This document shows, piece by piece, positions 1 to 6,327 of a stretch of DNA of 10,614 nt. The notes under the pieces are model-generated. The model saw nothing but the letters and a program-made list of their open reading frames with translations. It was not told the origin of the DNA and did no database searches. The first letter of the stretch is position 1. Every line of letters starts with the position of its first letter. Position numbers and translations under genes: made by a program. This DNA is from Clostridiales bacterium (GTDB lineage: Bacteria; Bacillota; Clostridia; Lachnospirales; WQUN01), in NCBI GenBank assembly GCA_031271275.1, contig JAISWA010000058.1, forward strand, positions 1 through 10,614. The letters run 5' to 3'.

Positions 1-1027
1 AAGCGAGTTGCATAAACCGCTCAAGGTCATTTGAATCGCCGAAGGAATCTACTCGTTTGTAATGCCGCCGGTTTAAAACAATATCACCGTGCTTACCGCC
101 AAGACCGTCTTTTAATGCCGCTTGAATTTTCCAATCGTCAAAGGTTATGTACTTGTCTATATCCGATGGTTTCGGATATGCGTCCGAGCCTTCTGTGTGT
201 CGCAGTATTTCCTTTATCGCGCAGCGTATATGGTAATCGTAGATTCGTCTGACCCGATGGAAATAAACTTGTGAAAACATTTGATAACGCGCGATAATTA
301 AGCTTTCAGCCAGATGCCACCCTTTTTCCGCTATTGCGATAACGGGGGCTTGCGTCTCCTCATTTTGAGCCAACGTCATACTGCTGACCAGTCTTTCACG
401 GTCGTACAGCCCATAACTTACGCCTAAATGTATTGAATCACGTAACAAATAATCCGCGCGGTCAGCGTCCATCTGACCGGAAATCAAATCTTTCCAAAGC
501 AATGCCGCCGCCTTTAAGCGAACGGATTTATCGTCTAACAAAGCGGTAATGTCTTCTGTTGAAATCATCGGATGCTTTTCAATTATAGGGCGAAAAAATT
601 CTTTAATAATGGTTATGCTGTAGTATTCGTGCTTATACTTTTTCGCTGAGTCGCTCTCGGCTGCCAGCGGCATTACCGCTTCGCCGGAATGAGAAAAGGG
701 AGCGTGCCCCACATCGTGCAGCAATGCCGCTAATCTTACAATTTTTCTATAAATCCCTATGCTTTCTAAATCAATGGACCAATTTTCTTTCAAGATTCGC
801 CTATTTTCTTCTTTACTGACGATGCTGTCGAACATATCCGACGCCATTTGCATTACGCCTATGGAATGTTCAAAACGGGTGTGACTTGCTCCGGGGTAGA
901 GCATGTCGGTAAGTGAAAGCTGTTTGATTCTGCGCAGACGTTGAAATACCGGGTGGTCAATAACCGTTTGCTCTTGTTCGTCAAGGGTGACAAATCCATA
1001 AACGACATCTCTGATTTTTTTTTCCAC
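1..1027 (-). CDS. HD-domain phosphohydrolase, YwfO/dGTPase-like (3' end cut)
   Basis: I translated this by hand: 342 codons run without a stop from a GTG at 1027 to the window edge, so the C-terminus is missing. Relatives such as B. subtilis YwfO are about 430 residues from memory. HD metal ligands are visible: H54 in RFEHSIG, H104-D105 in LLHDVGHAPFSH, and D187 in MDADRADYLLRDS. These match the COG1078 branch of HD hydrolases, related to dGTPases and SAMHD1. Members hydrolyse (d)NTPs or related phosphoesters in the cytoplasm; the substrate here cannot be told. The GTG start is chosen because GAGGTG lies 5 nt upstream and a good promoter lies just beyond; no in-frame ATG precedes the conserved N-terminus. 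Base composition is much A+T-richer than the neighbours, hinting at a different history. Family assignment is secure; exact substrate is not. Confidence 0.9.
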   Translation of the reverse strand, partial: MEKKIRDVVYGFVTLDEQEQTVIDHPVFQRLRRIKQLSLTDMLYPGASHTRFEHSIGVMQMASDMFDSIVSKEENRRILKENWSIDLESIGIYRKIVRLAALLHDVGHAPFSHSGEAVMPLAAESDSAKKYKHEYYSITIIKEFFRPIIEKHPMISTEDITALLDDKSVRLKAAALLWKDLISGQMDADRADYLLRDSIHLGVSYGLYDRERLVSSMTLAQNEETQAPVIAIAEKGWHLAESLIIARYQMFSQVYFHRVRRIYDYHIRCAIKEILRHTEGSDAYPKPSDIDKYITFDDWKIQAALKDGLGGKHGDIVLNRRHYKRVDSFGDSNDLERFMQLA

Positions 1028-1032
1028 CCCGT

Positions 1033-1038
1033 CACCTC
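1033..1038 (-). promoter_or_regulatory. Ribosome binding site fixing the GTG start of the HD gene
   Basis: On the minus strand GAGGTG sits 5 nt before the GTG codon at 1027-1025. It is the only good Shine-Dalgarno match near the start of the open frame, so it decides the non-ATG start. Confidence 0.75.
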
Positions 1039-1061
1039 AAAAAATAAATTTTGATGACCGT

Positions 1062-1090
1062 ATTGTATAATTATTTAAGCGCCGTTTCAA
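1062..1090 (-). promoter_or_regulatory. Sigma-70/SigA-type promoter of the HD gene
   Basis: Minus strand: TTGAAA (1090-1085, five of six consensus bases), a 17-bp spacer, then TACAAT (1067-1062, five of six). Transcription would start near 1055, giving a leader of about 28 nt before the GTG. The -35 lies just beyond the stop of the upstream permease gene and no terminator is visible between them, so read-through from the ABC operon is also possible. Confidence 0.7.
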
Positions 1091-1092
1091 TC

Positions 1093-1785
1093 TTACCCAA
1101 GCCTTTTCTTCCTGTACGCCGCCGCAAACAGCGCGGCAAGCGCCGCGATATTCGCCAGTATAATCAGCACGGGCCTTGCGATATCCGTGGAAACGTCGTT
1201 GGCGACCACGTTCACCTGCTGCGTATAAAAAATATCGAAAATCTGCTTCGCCGTTTCGTTGAACATCGTGACCATCGGCGCGAACCCGAGCACCATGGAA
1301 ACGGGGATTCCCACCGCGCTGGCGGACTGTTGGTTCTTCGAAAGGATGCCGATGCTCGCGCCCAGTAAAATGGACGCAGCCGAGCCGAGCACCATTACAA
1401 GCAGGAATTTGAAAAATTCCGCCCCCGAATAGCCGCCGATCAGCGCGAACACCACGGAAACGCCCAACCCGAACAAAAAGATTACCCCGCCTACACCAAT
1501 CAGGTACTCGTGGGGCTTTACGCCCGCCATCACCAAAAAGCGCAGGCTTTTGGTCTCCCTGTCTTCCGCGATTACGGCCATAGCCGAAAACACAAGCGCC
1601 ATCCCCGCGAATATGGACGAGAACATCGCCACAAACATGGTGTCCGCTATCGTCTCGTCCGCTTTCGCGACTAAAACGGTAAAAACAAACGCCACCGCCG
1701 GGTACACCACATACTGGATTAAAACCGGCCAGTTCCGGAACATATCCAAGGTCTGTTTGACAAACATCGCTTTAACGCTTCTCAT
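1093..1785 (-). CDS. ABC-2 type transporter permease
   Basis: A 230-residue membrane protein with about six hydrophobic segments (roughly 21-40, 50-72, 94-117, 124-147, 156-174, 203-223) and a Lys/Arg-rich C-terminus. The cytoplasmic loop after segment 2, EDRETKSLRFL (74-84), is the type of charged coupling loop found in ABC-2 permeases. The frame stays open further upstream, but the start is taken at ATG 1785 because it overlaps the ATPase stop as ATGA, a standard coupled junction, and because the upstream extension is only out-of-frame ATPase sequence. It should pair with the preceding ATPase to export a hydrophobic or peptide substrate across the membrane. The substrate is unknown; the MerR/TipAS-like regulator at the head of the operon suggests a drug. 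It is the last gene of the operon. Confidence 0.87.
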   Translation of the reverse strand: MRSVKAMFVKQTLDMFRNWPVLIQYVVYPAVAFVFTVLVAKADETIADTMFVAMFSSIFAGMALVFSAMAVIAEDRETKSLRFLVMAGVKPHEYLIGVGGVIFLFGLGVSVVFALIGGYSGAEFFKFLLVMVLGSAASILLGASIGILSKNQQSASAVGIPVSMVLGFAPMVTMFNETAKQIFDIFYTQQVNVVANDVSTDIARPVLIILANIAALAALFAAAYRKKRLG

Positions 1786-2480
1786 TCGAGCACCGCCCCC
1801 GTCAATTTTATAAACACCGATTCCAAATCGGGAACCGTCTTTACGGCGCCGTGCCGCTCGCAAATCTCCGAAGGCGCGCCGTTTTCCACGATTTTTCCCT
1901 TGTGCAGCAGCGCAACCCGGTCGCAAAGTTTTACCGCCTCGTCCATGTTGTGGGTGGTAAGGAAAACCGTCGCGCCTTTTTCCTTCAAATTCAAAATCAA
2001 TTGGTGTATTCCCCGCGCCGTCGCCGGGTCAAGCCCGCTAGTGGGTTCGTCGAGGAACAGCACTTTCGGCTCGTGCAGAATCGCCCTTGCAAGGGCGAGC
2101 CGTTGGCGCATCCCCCAGGAAAGCGCCTGGACAGTTTTTTTGACCGCGTCGCCCAAGCCGACACTTTGCAGCGCTTCTATGGATTTTTTCCTCGGCATAC
2201 CGTAAATATCCGCGACCACGTTCAAGTTTTCCGCGCAGGTCAGCCGGGCGTATAGCCCGTCCTGGTCGAGCATAAGCCCCGTTTCGAAAGGCTCCGCCCC
2301 GGTGCTGTGGCTGCCCCCGTCCGCGTATAGCTGACGGGTAAGTATGTTGATGATGGTCGTCTTGCCCGCGCCGGACGGACCGAGCAGCCCGAAAATTTCC
2401 CCGTCCCGCGCCGTAAAATTCACGTCGTTAAGCACGGTTTGCGTACCGAAACGCTTGACGATGTTACGCATTTCAATCAT
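1782..2480 (-). CDS. ABC transporter ATP-binding protein
   Basis: A 232-residue stand-alone nucleotide-binding domain of the ABC-2/drug-export class. In order: Walker A GPSGAGKT (34-41), Q-loop region around Q73, signature LSWGMRQR (120-127), Walker B VLFLDEP (140-146), D-loop SGLD (148-151) and H-loop His177 in TTHNMDEA. The signature carries Trp at a position that varies in this class; the conserved second Gly is present, so activity is expected. It powers the permease encoded next. The ATG at 2480 abuts the merR stop with no gap, and AAAGGGG within the end of merR, 8 to 9 nt upstream, serves as ribosome binding site. Its stop overlaps the permease ATG by 4 nt. Such tight junctions imply coupled translation. 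The transported substrate cannot be read from sequence. Confidence 0.93.
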   Translation of the reverse strand: MIEMRNIVKRFGTQTVLNDVNFTARDGEIFGLLGPSGAGKTTIINILTRQLYADGGSHSTGAEPFETGLMLDQDGLYARLTCAENLNVVADIYGMPRKKSIEALQSVGLGDAVKKTVQALSWGMRQRLALARAILHEPKVLFLDEPTSGLDPATARGIHQLILNLKEKGATVFLTTHNMDEAVKLCDRVALLHKGKIVENGAPSEICERHGAVKTVPDLESVFIKLTGAVLE

Positions 2481-3260
2481 TCAAACACCCCTTTGAAAAT
2501 AAACTTCCAATACCGGCCCGATAAAGACGGCGGCTTCCGCCATCAGCCCTTTAAGTTCGCCGGACCAACTTCCGCCAAGATTTTCGGAAAATTTGGTCAG
2601 TTCGGGAAGCAGGCTCATGTCTCCGCCCGTAAAATCCGTCACCATTGCCCACCATTCCCCGGCGAGCTTTTGCGCCCGGGGGCTTTCCGGCGGCTCGCCG
2701 GCATTTTTGCACGCCACCGCCTCAGCGCAAAGTTTTCTAAAGTTTTCAAAAAAGGTCTCGCCGCTTTTTTCGTCAAACCGTCCCCGGATATGCCCCCAAA
2801 GCTTATTCCCAAAATGCTTCGCGACCCAGTAGTGCTCGTTTTTTTGCCGCAAAAGCGCCACAATGTCCGCGTACCGCTCGAAATCCACCGTTTTCATTTG
2901 CAGCGTTTCCGCCTTCAATTTTTCCGTCGCGTCCAAAATTTCCGTCAGCGCGGAAATCTTTTCCCTAAGGGCGGCGGCTTGTTCCGTCAGCGCGTTCGCG
3001 ACTTCCTCCGGCGTGTCGAGCGATACGAGCCGGAATTTTATGTCGTCCAGTGAAAAGCCCAAATACTTGAACGACTGTATCTGGTGCAGCCGGACGATGT
3101 CCTTGTGCGTATAAAGCCTTCGCCCGCCTTCGCTTTCGGCGGAGGGGGAGAGCAGGCCTACCCGGTCGTAATACTGCAGCGTGCGGACGGTGGTGTTCAT
3201 TTTTTTCGCCGCCTGCCCCACCGTCATGTAGCCCGCGGGGATTGCCCTGTACTTTTCCAT
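2481..3260 (-). CDS. MerR-family regulator with TipAS-like C-terminal domain
   Basis: This 259-residue protein has a winged-helix DNA-binding head at about 12-80 (YMTVGQAAKK, TVRTLQYYDRVGLL, EGGRRLYTHKDI). A coiled-coil dimer helix follows at about 85-120. The C-terminal region, about 125-250, holds AQKLAGEWWAMVTDFTGGD (196-214), which resembles the TipAS drug-recognition fold of TipA-type MerR proteins. Known members bind hydrophobic antibiotics or peptides and activate by untwisting a promoter with an over-long spacer. The start at 3260 is preferred: AGAGGTG lies upstream at about 10 nt, and the next Met (residue 12) has no Shine-Dalgarno. It heads a three-gene operon and lies directly behind a MerR-type promoter, so it probably controls its own synthesis and that of the exporter. 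The ligand is not known. The MerR assignment is firm, the TipAS assignment moderate. Confidence 0.9.
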   Translation of the reverse strand: MEKYRAIPAGYMTVGQAAKKMNTTVRTLQYYDRVGLLSPSAESEGGRRLYTHKDIVRLHQIQSFKYLGFSLDDIKFRLVSLDTPEEVANALTEQAAALREKISALTEILDATEKLKAETLQMKTVDFERYADIVALLRQKNEHYWVAKHFGNKLWGHIRGRFDEKSGETFFENFRKLCAEAVACKNAGEPPESPRAQKLAGEWWAMVTDFTGGDMSLLPELTKFSENLGGSWSGELKGLMAEAAVFIGPVLEVYFQRGV

Positions 3261-3291
3261 AATGATCGCACCTCTTTTTGTTAACGACGCA

Positions 3292-3322
3292 ATTGTAACT
3301 CATGACGCAACGTAATGAGCAA
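3292..3322 (-). promoter_or_regulatory. MerR-type promoter of the merR-ABC operon (19-bp spacer)
   Basis: Minus strand: TTGCTC (3322-3317), a spacer of exactly 19 bp (3316-3298), then TACAAT (3297-3292). Ordinary promoters have about 17 bp; 19 bp is the hallmark of promoters activated by MerR-family proteins bound between the two elements. The -10 is about 31 nt upstream of the merR ATG, leaving room for the ribosome binding site AGAGGTG. Confidence 0.65.
3299..3319 (-). promoter_or_regulatory. Probable MerR operator, 21-bp imperfect palindrome
   Basis: The dyad reads CTCAT, one base, ACG, three bases, CGT, one base, ATGAG. Sixteen of 21 positions match the reverse complement. It fills the 19-bp spacer of the promoter and slightly overlaps the -35, which is where MerR-family dimers bind. 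The simplest reading is the operator of the protein encoded immediately downstream. Confidence 0.65.
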
Positions 3323-3339
3323 ACAGCAGCAAAAGTACA

Positions 3340-3356
3340 AAGCGGCTCCGCCGCTT
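3340..3356. other. Small GC-rich hairpin
   Basis: AAGCGGC, a TCC loop, then GCCGCTT form a perfect 7-bp stem. On the plus strand it is followed by GTTTT, a poor U-tract, so it could be a weak terminator. It lies upstream of the merR promoter and beyond the copper-operon terminator. Its role is unclear. Confidence 0.35.
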
Positions 3357-3370
3357 GTTTTCCGCAATTC

Positions 3371-3444
3371 GTCATAGGAAACTGCACCTTGTGCGTTCCG
3401 TTGGCTTCAAAACGGAACGCCGGAATCAAGCAGTTTCCTATGAC
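3371..3444. repeat. Nested perfect inverted repeat (MITE-like or structured element)
   Basis: The outer arms are a perfect 15-bp inverted repeat: GTCATAGGAAACTGC at 3371-3385 and its complement at 3430-3444. Inside lies a second perfect 10-bp inverted repeat, GCGTTCCGTT at 3393-3402 and AACGGAACGC at 3411-3420, with an 8-nt loop. Internal loops of 7 and 9 nt separate the two stems. No target-site duplication is obvious at the ends. It sits between the copper-operon terminator and the merR promoter, outside any recognised gene. It could be a miniature inverted-repeat element or a structured RNA region made by read-through. Confidence 0.7.
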
Positions 3445-3445
3445 A

Positions 3446-3474
3446 TAAAAAGGCAGCCGGAAACGGGCTGCCTT
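3446..3474 (-). terminator. Rho-independent terminator of copA-copZ
   Basis: Read on the minus strand, AAGGCAGCC (3474-3466), a 7-nt loop and GGCTGCCTT (3458-3450) form a perfect 9-bp stem. It runs into TTTTT at 3451-3447. It starts 23 nt past the copZ stop codon, the expected place for the end of the copper operon. Confidence 0.85.
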
Positions 3475-3497
3475 ATCGCTTGCTTCTTCTTTTACTA

Positions 3498-3707
3498 TTA
3501 CGCCACCACTTCGTACCCCTGCCCCTCAATCGCCCCGGTAATGTCCGCCACCGTGCTCTTTGAAGGGTCGCGCTCCACGGTGACGGTCTTTTCCGCTAAA
3601 CTGACGGAAACTTCCGAAACCCCGGGCAGGGCGCTTACCGCCTTTTTAATCGCGTTGACGCAGTGGTTGCACGACATGCCGTCCACATACAGCGTATTCT
3701 TTTCCAT
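3498..3707 (-). CDS. copZ: Copper chaperone, CopZ-like heavy-metal-associated protein
   Basis: A 69-residue single HMA domain, the usual size for CopZ. The metal-binding loop is GMSCNHC, with Cys13 and Cys16 as Cu(I) ligands, followed by VNAIKKAVSALPGV and the final GYEVVA strand of the ferredoxin-like fold. It should carry Cu(I) in the cytoplasm and hand it to the pump encoded just upstream. The ATG at 3707 is preceded by AAGGAG with 7-nt spacing and lies 18 nt after the copA stop, so the two genes are one transcript ending in the hairpin at 3446-3474. Small HMA proteins for other metals (MerP-like) exist, but the linked CPC-type copper ATPase favours copper. Confidence 0.93.
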   Translation of the reverse strand: MEKNTLYVDGMSCNHCVNAIKKAVSALPGVSEVSVSLAEKTVTVERDPSKSTVADITGAIEGQGYEVVA

Positions 3708-3725
3708 GCTGATTCTCCTTTTCCT

Positions 3726-5984
3726 TCACATTTTAAACCGCTTCAACCGCAGCGCGTTCGCCAACACCGAAACGGAGCTTAAACTCATGGCGGCGGCGGC
3801 GAAAACCGGGTTGAGCAGCGGCCCGCCGAACAGGTAAAGCACGCCCGCCGCGACGGGTATGCCAATCACATTATACCCGAACGCCCAGCATAAATTTTGT
3901 TTTATGTTCCGGATCGTCTTTTTGCTCAGCAAAATCGCGGCGGAAACGTCCCTTAAATCGGAGCGCATCAGCACGATGTCGGCGGATTCCATCGCCACGT
4001 CCGTGCCGGAACCGATGGCGACGCCCACATCCGCCTGCGCCAACGCCGGGGCGTCGTTGATTCCGTCGCCCACCATCGCCACCTTTTTCCCGCGCTCCTG
4101 CAATTTTTTAACCTCGGCGGATTTGTCCCCCGGAAGCACTTCGGACAGCACCGTGGTTATGCCCGCCTGTTTCGCCACGGCGGCGGAGGTTCTTTTATTG
4201 TCACCGGTGAGCATGATCACTTCGACGCCCATGCCGCGCAGGCTTTCCACGGCGGCTTTGCTCCCGGGCTTCACCGCGTCGGCGACGGCGACGATTCCCG
4301 CGAATTCCCCGTCGATTGCCACATATACGGGCGTCTTGCCCTCTTTGGCAAGCCGGTGGGACGCCCGCGCGGCACTTTCCGCCAAAATGCCCCGCTCGTC
4401 CATCAGCGGGCGGTTGCCCGCGAGGATCGTCTTTCCGCCCGCCGCCGCTTCAATCCCCCTGCCCGTCAGCGACTGAAAGCTTTCGGTTGGAATCAGCGCA
4501 TACCCTTTTTCCAACGCGCAGTTTACAATCGCCTGCCCCAACGGGTGCTCGGAGCCTTTCTCGGCGGAGGCGGTCAAAAGCAGAAGGTCACGCTCAAAGT
4601 GACGGGGGCTTCCGCCCGCCGTAAGCGCCGGAAGTATGTCCGTCACCGTCGGCCTGCCCTCCGTGACCGTGCCGGTTTTGTCCAAGACGACCGTGTCGAT
4701 TTTGTGCGCCGTTTCCAACGCCTCGCCGCCCTTGATTAAAATGCCGTGCTCCGCGCCTTTGCCGGTTCCCACCATAATCGCCGTCGGCGTGGCGAGCCCC
4801 AACGCGCAGGGGCAGGCGATTACCAACACCGAGATAAAAACCGTCAGCGAAAATTCCAAGTCGCGGGTGCCGATAAACCACGCCATACCCGCAACGGCGG
4901 CGATAACGCACACAATCGGGACGAAATAGCCGGAAACCGTGTCCGCCAACGCCGCGATGGGCGCTTTGGAACCCTGCGCGTCCTCGACCAACTTTATAAT
5001 CTGCGCCAAAACGGTATCGCTTCCCACTTTTTCCGCCCGGAAACGGAACGCCCCGGTGGTGTTGACCGTCGCGGCGTACACGGAATCCCCCGCCTGTTTA
5101 TAAACCGGAACGCTTTCCCCCGTCAGCATGGATTCGTCCACGGAAGAAGCGCCCTCCGTCACCACGCCGTCCACCGGGATTTTCCCGCCGGGCTTCACCA
5201 AGACGATATCCCCCGGCGCTACCTCGCCGAGGGGGATTTCCGACTCCGCGCCGTTTCGGATAATCACCGCCGTCTTGGGCGCGAGGCCCATGAGTTTTTT
5301 AATGGCTTCGCCGGTTCGGTTTTTGGATAACGTTTCAAGGGTCTTACCGAGCAGAATGAGGGTGATGATTGTCCCCGCCGTCTCAAAATACAAAGCATCC
5401 ACCGCGTGATGATTCCCCGCGGCGATTTGAAAAATATTGTAAACGCTGTAGACGAGCGCCGCCGAGGTGCTGATCGCGATGAGGGAATCCATATTGGGGC
5501 TGCGGTTGAGCAGCGCCTTAAAGCCGATTGTGTAAAATTTATAGCCCGCTAAACAGATGGGAATCGTCAGGATTAATTCCGTAAGGGCGTAGCGCAGGGG
5601 ATGTTCCATAGGGGCGAGCCATTGCGGGAAAGGCAGCCCGAGCATCGGCGCCATGGCGATATACAGCAGCGGAAGCCCCAACGCCGCCGCGGTGATAAAT
5701 TTGAGCCACATCCGGCGGATTTCCTTTTGCTTGCGCAGCCGGTCCGCATCCGGCGCGCTGTTTTGGGAAACGGCGATTTCCAACGCCTTGTAGCCGATTT
5801 TTTCAACCGATGCCATGACCGCCGCAGTATTTAGCAGCGTTTCGTCATAATCCACAAATAATTTTTCACTGGCGAGGTTTACGGAAGCGCTGCCGACGCC
5901 GGGCAGCTTCCCCACCACGCGCTCAATCCGCGCGGCGCACGCCGCGCAGGTCATGCCCTGTATGTCCAACACCTGATTAGCCAT
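3726..5984 (-). CDS. copA: Copper-exporting P1B-type ATPase CopA
   Basis: At 752 residues this is complete. One N-terminal HMA domain carries GMTCAAC (Cys13, Cys16). The actuator motif is LTGES (287-291), the membrane metal site is CPC (391-393) in helix 6, the phosphorylated Asp435 lies in DKTGT, the nucleotide-domain His-Pro is at 480-481, and GDGINDAPA is at 639-647. Tyr704-Asn705 in helix 7 and Met733/Ser737 in helix 8 (MSLSS) are the signature of the Cu(I) subgroup P1B-1. The protein pumps Cu(I) out of the cytoplasm using ATP. ATG 5984 has GGGGG 6 nt upstream. copZ follows 18 nt downstream. Only 23 nt separate the gene from a 26-bp repeat array, so its transcript probably begins beyond the array. 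No CsoR or CopY gene is in the window. Confidence 0.96.
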   Translation of the reverse strand: MANQVLDIQGMTCAACAARIERVVGKLPGVGSASVNLASEKLFVDYDETLLNTAAVMASVEKIGYKALEIAVSQNSAPDADRLRKQKEIRRMWLKFITAAALGLPLLYIAMAPMLGLPFPQWLAPMEHPLRYALTELILTIPICLAGYKFYTIGFKALLNRSPNMDSLIAISTSAALVYSVYNIFQIAAGNHHAVDALYFETAGTIITLILLGKTLETLSKNRTGEAIKKLMGLAPKTAVIIRNGAESEIPLGEVAPGDIVLVKPGGKIPVDGVVTEGASSVDESMLTGESVPVYKQAGDSVYAATVNTTGAFRFRAEKVGSDTVLAQIIKLVEDAQGSKAPIAALADTVSGYFVPIVCVIAAVAGMAWFIGTRDLEFSLTVFISVLVIACPCALGLATPTAIMVGTGKGAEHGILIKGGEALETAHKIDTVVLDKTGTVTEGRPTVTDILPALTAGGSPRHFERDLLLLTASAEKGSEHPLGQAIVNCALEKGYALIPTESFQSLTGRGIEAAAGGKTILAGNRPLMDERGILAESAARASHRLAKEGKTPVYVAIDGEFAGIVAVADAVKPGSKAAVESLRGMGVEVIMLTGDNKRTSAAVAKQAGITTVLSEVLPGDKSAEVKKLQERGKKVAMVGDGINDAPALAQADVGVAIGSGTDVAMESADIVLMRSDLRDVSAAILLSKKTIRNIKQNLCWAFGYNVIGIPVAAGVLYLFGGPLLNPVFAAAAMSLSSVSVLANALRLKRFKM

Positions 5985-6007
5985 AGTAAGCCCCCGTTCC
6001 CCCGCGC

Positions 6008-6161
6008 TGTCATTCTGAGCGAAGCGAAGAATCTTCCCGCGCCTGTCATTCGTTACCTCGCGCCTGTCATTCTGAGCGAAGCGAAGAATCTTCCCGCGCT
6101 GTCATTCTGAGCGAAGCGAAGAATCTTCCCGCGCCTGTCATTCTGAGCGAAGTGAAGAATC
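6008..6161 (+). repeat. Array A: tandem copies of a 26-bp dispersed repeat
   Basis: There are four full copies of a 26-bp core that begins TGTCATTCTGAGCGAAGCG and ends AAGAATC, at 6008-6033, 6065-6090, 6100-6125 and 6136-6161. A truncated copy (TGTCATTC only) lies at 6044-6051. Copies are separated by 9 to 10 nt of TTCCCGCGC(C). Only the last copy differs in the core, with GTG for GCG at 6151-6154. The same core recurs at 8035-8148. From memory, this motif is seen between genes in many unrelated bacteria and often yields spurious short peptides; its function is not known to me. Confidence 0.95.
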
Positions 6162-6171
6162 TTCCCGCCAT

Positions 6172-6200
6172 TTGGCGCACATCGCGGAAAGCGGTATAAT
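6172..6200 (+). promoter_or_regulatory. Promoter of the solute-binding lipoprotein gene
   Basis: TTGGCG (6172-6177), a 17-bp spacer and a perfect TATAAT (6195-6200) point rightwards. Transcription would start near 6207 and give a leader of about 120 nt. A short dyad, CGCCA-TT-TGGCG at 6166-6177, covers the -35 and might be an operator; this is speculative. Confidence 0.55.
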
Positions 6201-6226
6201 TCTATCAATAATTTATTTTGAAACAA
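6199..6226 (-). promoter_or_regulatory. Candidate copA promoter (weak)
   Basis: Minus strand: TTGTTT (6226-6221), 16 bp, TAGAAT (6204-6199). The -10 matches five of six bases, but the -35 keeps only TTG. It overlaps the divergent promoter at 6172-6200. If real, the copA leader is about 200 nt and includes all of array A. I see no better promoter between it and copA. Confidence 0.3.
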
Positions 6227-6241
6227 GTGCGTATTTTCAAA
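6217..6241. promoter_or_regulatory. Inverted repeat TTTGAAA-N11-TTTCAAA
   Basis: Perfect 7-bp arms at 6217-6223 and 6235-6241 are separated by 11 nt. The dyad overlaps the -35 of the candidate copA promoter and lies in the leader of the lipoprotein gene, so it may be a regulator site or a leader hairpin. The arms are A+T-rich and could arise by chance. Confidence 0.3.
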
Positions 6242-6327
6242 CGGAATAATATTTTTGCTTCGCGTCTATGCTTTTATCAGGACTCATCATAGCGCCGAGG
6301 TTTCCCTCCCGAAAGGTTTGATTTATT

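Larger units (their letters stand above)
5985..6327. other. Gene-free divergent intergenic region between copA and the lipoprotein gene
   Basis: This 343-nt stretch holds no supported gene. From left to right it contains the copA ribosome binding site, array A of the 26-bp repeat, and a short dyad CGCCA-TT-TGGCG (6166-6177). Further right are a plus-strand promoter, a weak minus-strand promoter, a TTTGAAA dyad and the lipoprotein leader. Short open frames here lack ribosome binding sites and conserved features. Confidence 0.6.

Noticed and set aside
31..252. 73-codon plus-strand open frame
   Set aside because: It lies opposite the continuous HD-domain frame, which has conserved metal-binding motifs.
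1786..1926. N-terminal extension of the permease by 47 residues
   Set aside because: The extension is Arg-rich out-of-frame ATPase sequence without domain features. The ATGA overlap at 1785-1782 gives a standard start.
2103..2126. Defective ABC signature (LSWGM in place of LSGGQ)
   Set aside because: The substituted position is naturally variable in ABC-2 type ATPases, and all other catalytic motifs are intact.
2965..3429. 154-codon open frame on the minus strand
   Set aside because: It overlaps merR in another frame and runs through the merR promoter, operator and part of the inverted repeat. It lacks any recognisable domain.
3859..5409. Several plus-strand open frames of 80 to 205 codons opposite copA
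   Set aside because: They are shadows created by the high G+C content and codon bias of copA, and they show no family motif or ribosome binding site.
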